In this document: positions 33,445 to 43,800 of the stretch, piece after piece
Layout: each line of letters begins with the position of its first letter
Position numbering within the stretch: the first letter of the stretch is position 1
Assembly (NCBI RefSeq): GCF_020283565.1
Contig: NC_060060.1
Span: forward strand, 4,278,001-4,342,000
Reading direction: 5' to 3'
Length of the DNA: 64,000 bases
Origin: Trifolium pratense
Lineage: Eukaryota; Streptophyta; Magnoliopsida; Fabales; Fabaceae
The notes under the pieces: model-generated
Told to the model about the DNA's origin: nothing
Seen by the model: the letters and a program-made list of their open reading frames with translations, nothing else
Database searches by the model: none
Made by a program: the position numbers and the translations under genes

Positions 33445-35158
33445 GGGATTTTCTAACTTAGACCCTAGTTAGGTCTAAGTTAGCAAGGTGCACCTTTTGA
33501 GTTGGACAAAAATACCCATTTTTTTTTTTTGAAACAATAGAGCAACTGGGACATGTATGTAATTTGCATCATAAAAATACCCTTTTTTTTTTTTTTTTAA
33601 ACAATAGAACAACTATTACATTTTTTAAATTTCTTCCAAATTTCGACCTCATTTTACGTGCGAATCGAACGCCGATTTCAAAAACTAATACCGGAAACCT
33701 TTGTAAAATTGAAAAACGATCAAAATCCATATAAGGAACGTCGAGTTTCGTTGAGTATTGAGGGAGATCGAACCGGGTCAAAAACCGGGTCGCACGACCC
33801 GTTTCTGCATAAAACGGGTGGGAGGGACGATGAACAGTGCGCGTCGCCCACGCCCACTCCCACCTGCGGCGCGTGGGGGCGCGTGCGGCCTCAGGGAAGC
33901 TCTATTTTTTTTTTATTTTTTCATAATAAAATAGTAGATAATATTCTGGAAATTTTGGTATATTGTATGAAATTTTTGGAGACCCGAAACTATTTTTAGT
34001 TAATTAAATGAGTAAAAAGGTAATTAAAAATATTATAATTCCATATAAAATTTCCAAAATTTTATGTAAAGTACTATGAATTATTTAGAACCCTCTTGTG
34101 TACCTCACTCTCCCTAGTTCAAGTCATAAAATTATTTTCACAAATTCCGCTGATTATTTAAAACCATTTAACAAATAATAATAATAATTTCATAGATTTG
34201 TACTCTGAAACCAATTGTTTTTTTATTTGTTTCTAATAAAATATTAGATAATATTCTGGAACTTTTGGTATATTTTATGAAATTTTTTGAGACCTGAAAC
34301 TATTTTTCGTTAATTAAATGAGATAAAACGGTAATTAAAAACTATTGTTTGCTTCTGAAACCATTTAGCTGTAAGAATGGTTTCAGAGAGTTATACTGTG
34401 AAACCATTCTAGCAGTAAAATGGTTTCAGAAGCAAACAATTAAAAATCAACTCCCCTGAAACCATTCTATCAGTGAAATGGTTTCAAAGTACAACGCTCT
34501 GAAACCATTGTACCAGCTAAATGGTTTCAGAATGGTTTCAGAAGCAAACAATTAAGAAATTACTCACTGAAACCATTCTACCAGTAAAATGGTTTCAGAG
34601 AGTTATACTGTGAAACCATTCTACCAGCTAAATGGTTTCACAGTATTATATAAAGATAATTAAAGGTAGTGAAAAATTGAGTTTTTTTTTTGTGTCCAAA
34701 TCAAACGAACCAAGTCTCTATTTGTAGACAAAAAAAAATTATGAATTTTGGTATAAAAATAAAAAAATAAAAAATTAATTTACAACGAAATAATTGAGTT
34801 TAAAGTATTAAATGAAAAAAAAAACACGCCAACCACCCAGCAGTTGACACGTGTCCTGCTTTTTTAAAATGAAATTTTCTCTCTCCAGGCGCAGATCTAG
34901 TGTGGTGCACGCGCTGGCTTATCATGGAGATGGATGATCTTCACTGTCTGATTGATCCGACAGCCATGATGAGATCATCTCTTGGCCGTCTGATGGAAAT
35001 CAACGGTCTGTAACGGTGGTCTTGCGGTAGGCGCGCGACACTGGATCAGCGCCAATATGTTTTTTTTTTTTTTTTTAAAAAAGAAAGGGTATTTTTGTCC
35101 AACTCAAAAGGTGCACCTTGCTAATTTAGACCCAACTGGGTCTAAATTAGCAGCCCCC
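33445..35158. mobile_element. Mutator-like element with internal hairpin array
   Basis: Perfect 9-bp TSD ATTAAAAAT at 33436-33444 and 35159-35167. The TIRs share TTAGACCC..GGTCTAA, then TTAGCAAGGTGCACCTTTTG and AGTTGGACAAAAATACCC, then T-runs. The 1.7-kb interior includes a GC-rich block (about 33770-33900), a duplicated ~85-bp segment (about 33925-34030 and 34230-34345) and a palindromic array (34354-34642). A 113-codon open frame (33658-33999) spans the GC-rich block but shows no domain. No transposase, so non-autonomous. Confidence 0.9.
34354..34642. repeat. Six-unit palindrome array
   Basis: Six successive hairpin-forming units of the pattern TGAAACCATT, ~10-12 nt, AATGGTTTCA. The loop is usually CTACCAGTAA or a close variant. 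Units are joined by AGAGTTATACTG or AGCAAACAATTAA spacers. One unit has an extra GAATGGTTTCAGA half. Seen directly; function unknown. Confidence 0.9.
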
Positions 35159-35167
35159 ATTAAAAAT

Positions 35168-35849
35168 AATCTAAATAATATAATATATTTAAGACTTAAC
35201 TACACATTTAATCTCTTACGTTTATTTTAGAATTTAATTTGGTCTCTTACGTTTAAACGTTTTAATCATTTGCATTAGTTAGTCCTTTCCGTCAGTTTTG
35301 TCACATGTGACAACCAGTTTGCATATGTGGACAGACATACTGACACGTGTATAGTTCAAACAGTGTAGTGACAAAATTAACGGAAAGAATTAAATTGAAA
35401 CTTAATGAAACGTAACGAAGCAAATGCATAATTACGCCTATATTTAACTTATAAATTATAGATCAAATGTATTAAATTTCATCGTTAAAATATACTATAA
35501 GTAAATAGAGTTAATTACTATTATTTTGATTTCTGAATGTAAGCAAGATGTTCCATCTACTCACATTGGGATATGAAAGTTGTCGTTTAAGATATGAAAT
35601 CTATTTTCATCTCTCTTATATGAGCGGGATTGAAACGAAAAAATAAATTTAAACCTTCAATGGAGACTCACACATTTTGAAGAAAAAAACAATATATGAT
35701 TGACACCCATTAAAATGGGAACACTATACTATGTACCAAGAAAAAAAATGGGAACACTATATATTATGGATGCAAACCAGATACAAAAACTAAAATGTTT
35801 GTAATTATTTATTGAACGCGACCATAGTTTGATTTAAATCGATGACATG
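35168..35849. other. Intergenic with partial foldback repeat
   Basis: 35190-35430 resembles one arm and part of the other of a foldback MITE (CTTACGTTT, TTTGCATTAGTTAGTC, CACATGTGACA). A fuller relative lies at 59887-60193. No gene seen. Confidence 0.45.
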
Positions 35850-36130
35850 CACTACAAGAAAATTTGACATTGCCTGCTGTTAAAAGTTTTCAAGAATGTT
35901 AACCCACTTGGATTGATGCATTGATATTGACTTGGGACCTGGGAGTGTGCTCTTTTTAAGATCTGAGTTCGATTCTCTCTGGAGTTAATTTGGGTGGACT
36001 AATTTAGTTTTTTCAAAAAAAAAGTTTTCAAGAATGTTAAAATAATGATGATATAGCCACTTTTTTTTTAATGTCAAAAGTTTTCAAGAATGTCAAAATT
36101 CGACTATATCGCGTTAAAAAAAAATTGCGA
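35850..36130. mobile_element. Possible CACTA-derived remnant interrupted by a SINE
   Basis: It begins CACTACAAGAAAATTTGACA, the usual CACTA terminus, and carries two AAAAGTTTTCAAGAATGT units plus a third created by the SINE TSD. The opposite terminus was not found. Confidence 0.35.
35903..36019 (+). mobile_element. SINE
   Basis: tRNA-like start (CCCACTTGGATTGATG), box B (GAGTTCGATTCTC) and an A-rich end. Flanked by a perfect ~21-bp TSD (it includes AAAGTTTTCAAGAATGTTAA) at 35882-35902 and 36020-36040. The start resembles the SINE at 54214. Confidence 0.88.
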
Positions 36131-36234
36131 CAACTCAAGAAACATAAATCCCCGGTATCTACAAGCAACAAGACTAAATTGAGTTGAGTAGACTCAAAAA
36201 CACACATCTCCAAAAAAAAATTTCTTTTGTAATA

Positions 36235-36580
36235 CTCTCTCCAGTTCTTAATATAAGAGAGATTTCACTTTTTAGATTCATTGAGAATCTAATGTATCTA
36301 GTCCATATTATGATCTAGAAATATTAACTTTTCAATGAATCTAAAAAGTGAATTTTCTCTTAGAGGAGTGCTAGCAACACACTCTTTAACAAACACACTC
36401 TAACACACTTTCTTCTATTGGTTAAAATTTATATGGGTCCCATAAAAATTATATGGGTCCACATTTTTTTATGGGACCCATATGAATTTCAACCAATAAA
36501 AAAGAGTATATTGAAGTGTATTTGTTAAAGAGTGTGTTGCTAGCATTATTCTTTTATCTTATATTAACGACCGGAGAAAG
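36235..36580. mobile_element. Stowaway-like MITE carrying a nested MITE
   Basis: TA-flanked ends CTCTCTCCAGTTCTTAATAT and, reversed right, CTTTCTCCGGTCGTTAATAT. A second foldback element (about 36362-36555) interrupts it. Confidence 0.75.
36362..36555. mobile_element. Foldback MITE nested in the Stowaway-like element
   Basis: Long inverted arms share TGCTAGCAACACACTCTTTA and ATATGGGTCCCATA. The exact ends and TSD are unclear because the flanking CTCTTA/CTTTTA sequence is itself repetitive. Confidence 0.75.
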
Positions 36581-36790
36581 TAGATGATAGAAGCAACCAT
36601 ACTTGTTTCCTTGGATTCTGAATTTTCCACGTAGCCAAATTAACTAATTTTCATACTTGTTGAATTGTTTCCTTGAATCCAAGAATTTTCCACATCACAC
36701 ATGCATAGCAATAAGAGTTACCTTAAGATCCATTTTTCTTTTCTTTAATTTCGGTCTCAAACAATTTTAGCAACATTCCAGCTCAACTAA

Positions 36791-37128
36791 GGTGTGTTTG
36801 ATTTGTTAAAGGGTAAGTACTGGACAGAACAGTACAAGACAGAACAGCACAACACATGACAGAACAGCACAGAACAAACTTTTGGGATATTGAACATTTT
36901 TTTGTCTTATACGATATTTTGTTAATAAAATGGTATTTTGGCATTTTAGACAACTTGTACTGCGAATAAAAAGTTGTGCTGTGGTTTAGTGAGGGACAAA
37001 AAGTTCTGTTTTTGTCCTGTCCATTGCCTCCCAGTTTGTCCAGTTCCTGTAACAGTTTTACAATCAAACACAGTACAACTACAGTTGTCCTTTCCAGTCC
37101 CTTATTTTTTAGCAAATCAAACGGACCC
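36791..37128. mobile_element. Tourist/PIF-like MITE
   Basis: TIRs GGTGTGTTTGATTTGTTAAA and, reversed right, GGGTCCGTTTGATTTGCTAA. Flanking TAA on both sides fits the 3-bp PIF/Harbinger TSD. The interior is rich in GGACAGAACAG-type repeats. The open frames on both strands are by-products of these repeats. Confidence 0.7.
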
Positions 37129-37447
37129 TAAAAGTGGCATCTCAGTTGTAAAATGGAAAATGCTGAAATTTTGTTTGATCGGATATTTGTGGAAAAATCA
37201 ATTTATTTTTTATTGGTTACATGTGGAAAAATCAAATTTAAATTTGGAATTTTTCATTTGACGTATGAATTTCGTGCGTTAATAACATTCTACATAAAAA
37301 GTAGTTTGCCTCTATTATTAATAACTAATTGTAATTTTTTTTCTAGTTAAATTTTTATCAGCATTGCTAAATAATAACACGAAGAAAATAATACAAAAAA
37401 TCACATTTGATGTGCCCTCTTTTAAAAATGTAAAAAACAAGGGAAAA

Positions 37448-37655
37448 GCTAATATATGTTAAGGAACTCGGCAAAATAGCCCCATAACTTCGGGAGAAGG
37501 GGTGCCTCCTAAGGAGGTCGTAGTGATCAAGTCCGGGCGACTATTTACCAAAAACATATAGGTCTCCGGAAAGTCGTAAGACGTGTATGGAGGCTGACGC
37601 CTGCCCAGTGCCAGAAGGTTAAGAAAGTTGGTGACCTGATGACAGGGAAGTTGGC

Positions 37656-37694
<39 letters not shown>

Positions 37695-38093
37695 CCCTAA
37701 GGTAGCGAAATTCCTTGTCAAGTAAGTTTCGACCCGCATGAAACAATCCGATCACTGTCTCGGAGAGAAGACTTGGTGAAATAGACATGTCTGTAAAAAT
37801 GTGGACTACCTGTCCTGGATAGAAAGACCCTATGAAGCTTCACTGTTCCTTGGAATTGGATTTGGATTTTTCCTACGCAGCTTAGGTGGAAGGCAAAGAA
37901 GACCTCCTTCCAAGGGGCTCGAGCCATCGGTGTCCTTAAGGGCACACATTAGTGATTCAAAAAAGCAAATATTTTATCATAATTTATGCATCTAAACCAC
38001 TTTTTAAACATGATCACAAATTAATTACACAAAATCTAAGAGAACGTTTCTACTTTTGAATTTTTAACATGTGCCCTTAAGATACATGTTAGC
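37448..38093. mobile_element. MITE interrupted by the plastid DNA fragment
   Basis: The right part (37933-38093) has inverted ends CCTTAAGGGCACACATTA and, reversed, CTTAAGGGCACATGTTA, and the far right end continues GCTAACATGTAT. The piece left of the plastid fragment, GCTAATATATGT (37448-37459), matches that outer end at 9 of 12 positions. This suggests the plastid DNA landed inside the left arm. The left half of the claim is inference. Confidence 0.5.
37461..37932 (+). pseudogene. Plastid 23S rRNA fragment (NUPT)
   Basis: Colinear with the central part of plastid 23S rRNA: AAGGAACTCGGCAAAATAGC, CGGCGGCCGTAACTATAACG, CCTAAGGTAGCGAAATTCCT, GAAATAGACATGTCTGT, AGAAAGACCCTATGAAGCTT and CAGCTTAGGTGGAAGGC appear in order. 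From memory of the plastid gene, there are many C-to-T/G-to-A changes (for example CCCATAACTT for CCCGTAACTT) and small gaps, as expected for an old methylated nuclear insert. Only ~470 of ~2800 bases are present, so it is not a working rRNA gene. Confidence 0.92.
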
Positions 38094-39626
38094 AAGATCC
38101 GCAATCAATTAATGTCACTTTTGGTGAAATCAACGGGCCACATAGTTCGTGCCTTTTTTTTCTATCTTGTTAGCATTATTATTATTTTATTTCTTTCCTA
38201 AATTAATTGATCTATTGGATTTCATATTTATTCTTTAATTATTTTAACCAATTACAAAACCCCCCAATAATGTGCCAGAAAAAAAATATATAGACACACA
38301 CCAAGCACAGCAAGGCAACATCCATATGTCTCAAGAAAAACCAAGTTTTTGTTCTTTGTTGGGTTTGCTTGATATTATGATGTGGACAGATATAAACCAA
38401 ACAACACTTTGCATGATCCCCCTCATTTCCAGGCTATAGCTTAGCAATAGAAGGCCAAAACAATCCCACATTATAAAATATTTATTATTTTTTTGTCAAG
38501 ATTATAAAAATATTTATATCAGCATATTTATGCCAAAACCTCTTTATGTGAGTGGGGTTCCGAGGCCTTACCTGGGATAGGCTTAAATGACACTAATAGA
38601 AGTACTTACAATTTATAAATGTTGGAAGTTTTGGAGAAGCACCGGAAACAATAAATAATCCATATTTTTTTTTGCATAAATCAGGTATATATTTTCTATG
38701 TACAACTATAGAGATTAATTTCTCGAGTTTTGTGAAACTTAAATTGAGGATAAATTCTCTCTAAGAGTTATAACGTTATTGCATGCACAAGTTATAGATT
38801 GTGAAACTAGAATATATGCGTCATCTTATTTAAGCGTTATTGAGTAAAGAAACAATATTTTAGGATCATCAAAGAGTAAGATATCATACAAGTCCATTCA
38901 AAATTTAAGACATTTAGATATATGAATCAATTTCCTAATACCATTTGGCTCACCTTTCCTAATACCATTGGAAAACTACTGAAACAATAATCATGCATAT
39001 TTAGTAAAACCACAAAGTTATCAATTTCATAATTAGCAAAAGATACAACTCCAGCACACCCTCAAGGCCACCCATTTTACCTGCACAAGTCTCATTTTTG
39101 TAAACAGCTAGCAAAATAATTATATTAATAGATAATATAAAAAAAAAAGTACAAGATATACTTTAACCACTGACGCACGAAAAAATAAAGATGGTACTAA
39201 GCTCAACATTGCTGCCAATACAATTTAGTCCCCTTACCAAAAAAGGCCTTAGCCCCAAATCTAATTCGAAACTATCTACAAATTAACACATACACAATCT
39301 AGTTTATTCATAACACATACACAATGTTTCTTTTCTTTTTTGCTAATAACCATTTTCAACACATAAGTAACTGATTTGGTCCGCTCTTTCCTTTTTTGCT
39401 AATAACCATTTTCAACATTAGTTTCTTTTGCCGAGAAAATAGTATCATTCTTTATCTTCCAAATCGCTCAAATTACCGAATGTCACACCTAATCTTGATT
39501 TTCAAGGGTTTTAAAAAGAAAAAAAATTGTACACTTTCAGTTTCAGATGTTTTGGAGTTAACTTCTTGGTGCATTTTCAAGAAATTGAATGTGTAAATGT
39601 TTGGTTGTTGCTCTTTGTTTAATTAT
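38094..39626. other. Intergenic, nothing identified
   Basis: AT-rich. A 30-bp direct repeat containing TTTTTTGCTAATAACCATTT and TCAACA occurs at about 39336-39364 and 39391-39418. No gene seen. Confidence 0.5.
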
Positions 39627-39635
39627 GTATAATTT

Positions 39636-39778
39636 GATGTTTTCCCTCCCGATCCCCCGTGATTCTTTCAAGGCAAAAAAAAAAAAACTTCAGTTTCTAC
39701 AAACCAAAGTTTTTTCAAGGGTAAAATTAAAAATTCAGGGGTATAAAAGAAACACGGGAAGTCGGGAAAAAAAACATC
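39636..39778. mobile_element. Mutator-like MITE (family A, short form)
   Basis: Perfect 9-bp TSD GTATAATTT at 39627-39635 and 39779-39787. TIRs start GATGTTTTCCCTCCCGATCC on the left and GATGTTTTTTTTCCCGACTT on the reversed right, the same family as 10903-11987. Confidence 0.85.
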
Positions 39779-40012
39779 GTATAATTTGTCACATAATTGC
39801 TTCGATGGGGAATGCCCTATTTCAATTCAATTGTCTCGTGATATTTGCAATGTTTTGTTGCCTTTTCTATAGAATGAAGTTGTTTTACCCTAAAAAATAA
39901 ACACTACACAACCCAGTAATATTGAATCTGAAATGAGAATTGAATCTGAAATGAGAATCGAAGGTTTTGTCTTATGGAAACATATTTTTATATTTTTTTA
40001 TAGTATGACCTC

Positions 40013-40926
40013 TGTTGTATATAGTGTTGGATTGAGCCTTATGTTTAAGCCCAAGTTGTGTAGTGTGTTCTAGGCCCATTGTACTCAAACTACATAAGTT
40101 AATTTGACATGTGCTAATGAGAATGAGGTTGGCCATTTGTTACAACAAGAAGCTGGAAAATTGCTTGAGATAGTTGGTTGGTCAGATTCTGATTATGCTG
40201 GAGACTTGAATGACAGGAAATCTACATCTGGTTATGTGTTTATGTCGGGTTCAGGTGTCATTTCTTGGTCTTCAAAGAAGCAGGCCATTGTCACTCTATC
40301 AACTACAGAAGCTGAATATGTATCAGCTGCCTCATGTGCTTGTCAATGCTTATGGCTGAGGAATGTTTTGAAACATTTGACACACAATCAAATTAGCTGT
40401 ACAAAGATTTACTGTGACAATAGTTCCACAATTAAGCTTACAAAAAACCCTATCATGCATGGTAAGTGTAAGCATATAGACATCAGGTTTCACTTCTTGA
40501 GAGACCTTGTGAAGGAAGAAACAATGGAGTTTGCTTATTGTAAGTCTCAAAGATCAACTAGTTGCTCTATTGACTAAACCATTGAAGTTGGAATCATTTC
40601 TTAAGCTTAAAGCTGGTTTGGGAATGATGGGACTGTCAGGCATGTGATGTTGCACTACAGTAAGATGAGGCCTGCATCTTTTGGGTGCTGGGTGTGAGCA
40701 TAACATCCTTCAAGTTTTTCTTTTGCTTTTTGTGTCTTGTCTTTAACTGTTTTTCTTCTTTGTTGTGTAATTGTTCAATTAGGGGAGAGTATGTTGTATA
40801 TAGTGTTGGATTGGGCGTTATGCTTAAGCCCAAATTGTGTAGTGTGTTCTAGGCTCATTGTACTCAAACTACATAAATCAATTTGGCATGTGCTAATGAG
40901 AATGAGGTTGGTCATTTGTTACAACA
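40013..40926 (+). mobile_element. Shrunken Ty1/Copia retrotransposon
   Basis: Two 135-bp LTRs (40013-40147 and 40792-40926) bounded by TGTTGTA..TACAACA, flanked by a perfect 5-bp TSD ACCTC (40008-40012 and 40927-40931). A polypurine tract (AGGGGAGAGTA) precedes the 3' LTR. The 644-bp interior has only the RNase H end of Pol, and there is no primer-binding site after the 5' LTR. So the deletion removed PBS, Gag, protease, integrase and RT while leaving both LTRs. Confidence 0.93.
40148..40650 (+). pseudogene. Copia RNase H remnant of Pol
   Basis: Reads GWSDSDYAGDLNDRKSTSGY, SWSSKKQAIVTLSTTEAEYV, and IYCDNSSTIKLTKNPIMHGK, then HIDIRFHFLRD: the C-terminal RNase H of Ty1/Copia, with the first catalytic Asp (DSDYAGD), the Glu of TEAEY and the Asp of CDN all present. 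A one-base frameshift at about 40540-40550 moves the rest (LVALLTKPLKLESFLKLKA) to another frame. The open frame enters from the 5' LTR and has no natural start. Not expected to be functional alone. Confidence 0.92.
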
Positions 40927-41557
40927 ACCTCTTCAGAAAAAAATACAGAGTGAATCACAAACAAAAATAAAATACAGAGTGCTTATAAAGGAGAGGTGTT
41001 CAATTGAGCACTCTCTTTCAGCGGATCTCATACATTTTTAATATTAAATGAATGTTGTTGAAAATTATAAAAATGGTAGGATGAAGGGATTGAGTGTTTA
41101 TTATTTACTATTATTAAAAAATTATAAATGAGTGATGTGTATACATGAAACTCGCTTAAGTACCAAAGACCGTATAAGACAAAATCTGGTTAATACCTTA
41201 GACGTTTGTCCTATGTTATTTCGTACGGTACTATTTTTTCAAATATTTATATTTTACAAATCAAACGCACCAATCTGTATCCTTATTCTAGAGAAAATAA
41301 GATCGAGTAGTGCTTATTGAAAAGAGAAACTCAAATAAGCACCATCTATTTTCACGGGACTTACCTTTTCTTAATATTGAAATGAAACCATATATAGTTA
41401 TCGATAGATATATAATATGAAGTTATTATTGAGATCCATTTAATAATTTTTCTAGAGGTGCATAGTTGGAAGGCTAGAATGCTTAATAAATCCTATATAT
41501 CATTATAAAATTATAAGTGATGTGTATGTATGGAACTCGTTCATGTACTAAAGATAG

Positions 41558-41856
41558 AATTCTCCATTGTAGATGCTCTTATTGTCTTGAATGTAATGGA
41601 ATTGTAAACATGTTTAAGTATCTATTTTGTTGGTCATTTAAGTCCTTGAGTATATTCTAAGACGGTCAATTTAGTATTTTTTTTTTTTTTGAATTGGAAA
41701 TATATATATATATATATAAATTCTCCATTGTAGATGCTCTTATTGTCTTGAATGTAATGGAATTGTAAACATGTTTAAGTATCTATTTTGTTGGTCATTT
41801 AAGTCCTTGAGTATATTCTAAGACGGTCAATTTAGTATTTTTTTTTTTTGAATGGG

Positions 41857-41879
<23 letters not shown>
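41558..41879. repeat. 161-bp tandem duplication
   Basis: AATTCTCCATTGTAGATGCT starts at 41558 and again at 41719. The two copies are almost identical through AAGACGGTCAATTTAGTATT and the T-run, ending in AT repeats. Confidence 0.92.

Positions 41880-41922
<43 letters not shown>
41859..41922. repeat. (AT)n microsatellite
   Basis: About 32 AT units at the end of the second duplication copy; a shorter AT run (41699-41718) ends the first. Confidence 0.95.
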
Positions 41923-42638
41923 CTGGTAAAAAAAGAGTTTTAAGTCAATTTAGTATTTAAATGTGTTTTTTGTTCATGAATTTAGTTCATATAATTATTA
42001 ACAAAAAAATTAGGGATGCATTCGCGATTTATACATATTTAAGGAGTAGAGAAATGTTAGTAACACTCTTTTTTGAACACTTTTCTGACATTCGCTCTCT
42101 AATTAAGAAATTCATATGATCTCACCACTTTATGTGATACTATTTCCAAAGCAGCAGACCCTCTAAAAAGTATAGCTACAACGCCTCATACATATGAAAA
42201 TCAAAATGACTATTTGATCGAATCAAAATTAAACTAAAGGTCATGCTAACAAAAGTTCTAATTAAAGTAGTTGAGAAAAAAAAAATAGAAACTTTGTATA
42301 GAAAATTACAATATTAAAACTTTTTCAATACTGATCGAGATCATCTCTTGTCATTTTCATCATGTTTCTTGTGCTAGATTGATCTGAATCGTCCATCCAT
42401 CTTTCATCCCGTATTATTGACCAGTACAATAAATTTAAATAAATGGCTGGGATTTATGTTAGACCCGTCAATGACTAGATAACATACTGTTCGGTTTAAT
42501 ACACCACTTTTCAACTTAAAATCTTCAACTTAATCTGTCTATATTTATTTTATATTTTTAACCAATATTTAAAGAGTACCGTTTAGTATTTTTCTTAGTA
42601 TTTTTCAAGAAAGTTCCAAATTCGATATATAATAAATA

Positions 42639-43414
42639 CTCATTCTGTTCCAATTTGATTGACACAGTTGACTGTTTCACGTATGCTTATGCATAATTTT
42701 GACGATTAATATTTTTAATTTTATAATAGTAAAAATTATAAAAATTTGATATTTTGAAAATACTCATCGAGACGAATCAAACATCTTATATGCTAATATT
42801 TATTTTTGTTTATTAGTAGAAAAATAAGGTAAAAACAACATGCGTGAATAGTGCACAACAGTCAACTGCAGTGGCGGCTTAGCTACATGTGCGAGATGTG
42901 CGACGGCATCGGGCCTCAAAATTTTGAGGGCCTCAACTCAAAATTTTGAGGTCATATAATATTACTTATATATTATTTATACCTATAAAATATCAGATGT
43001 ATATTAATAGATTAATTTTTAGGCTCTAAAATAATAGTTATATATTGTTAATGTTCATAAAATATCATGAGTATCAATATATTAGTTATCTATACTCGTA
43101 AATATAGTTCTAGTCCATTTTAATCTTTACATAAAATTTAATCTTAGATTAGGAGGTTTATATACAAAGATAATTATTTTGTATTTCTTGTCCATTTGAT
43201 TTAATGCAATTGGTTTAATATTGATAATTTATATGTTTGCAAGAATAAGAATGATTTTTTTATATATATTATATGCAATTTAAATCGACAAATATCTTTT
43301 TTTTTAAAATTTATATTTTTTTATTAAGGGTCCACTTTTATATTTTGCACAGAGCCTCCTAAAACTCGGAGACGCCCCTGGTCAACTGTATCAATCAAAT
43401 TGCGACGGATGAAG
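42639..43414. mobile_element. Stowaway-like MITE split by a hAT insertion
   Basis: TA-flanked ends CTCATTCTGTTCCAATTTGA and, reversed right, CTTCATCCGTCGCAATTTGA, both followed by TTGA(C/T)ACAGTTGAC. The right arm is interrupted by the hAT element 42869-43380. Confidence 0.8.
42869..43380. mobile_element. hAT MITE nested in the Stowaway-like element
   Basis: Perfect 8-bp TSD GTCAACTG at 42861-42868 and 43381-43388. Short TIRs CAGTGGCGG and, reversed right, CAGGGGCGT. 512 bp, AT-rich centre, no coding capacity. Confidence 0.88.
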
Positions 43415-43800
43415 TATTAAATATAAAAAAAATAACAGAACAGTACTCCCCCCACCTCTTATTTTTCTCTCTTTCTCTCTCTCTGCTGTCTGCCTCTCAA
43501 CCTAAAAATCGCTGTCTGTACCTATCATCATATCAGTACCATCCCTCTTTCTGAAAAACTCTGTCACCATGAGAGTGAGAGCCAAACTCTTCTGATCCAA
43601 ATAAAAAACCTCTTAAAACAATCAATAAATCAATCCTTCAATATATATATACTATATTATAGAGATATATATACATAAAAAGACCCTTTAAATCTATTTA
43701 TCTATAGCTTTTTATAGCTATAGTTTTGCATGAATGATTCTAATATCACTACTACCAATATACCATATCCTCTTCATCCTTTTCTTCTTCAACTTCTACC
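43415..43800 (+). promoter_or_regulatory. Upstream/5' leader region of the HD-Zip gene
   Basis: Contains a CT-rich stretch (43467-43500), a TATA-rich stretch (TATATATATACTATATTATA around 43640-43660) and ~130 bp of likely 5' UTR. An upstream ATG at 43730 opens a 69-codon frame that overlaps the real start in a different frame; whether it affects translation is unknown. Confidence 0.35.

Larger units (their letters stand above)
40932..42636. other. Intergenic with a local tandem duplication
   Basis: No gene seen. A 161-bp tandem duplication lies at 41558-41879, followed by a long AT microsatellite. Confidence 0.5.

Noticed and set aside
33658..33999. 113-codon open frame
   Set aside because: Lies inside a TSD-bounded Mutator-like element and shows no conserved motif; openness follows from the GC-rich block.
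34354..34642. CRISPR-like repeat array
   Set aside because: Units are self-complementary hairpins with short repeated spacers in a plant transposon; no unique spacers and no cas genes.
37459..37995. Open frames of 109, 75 and 64 codons on both strands
   Set aside because: They read through the plastid 23S rRNA fragment, which is not protein-coding.
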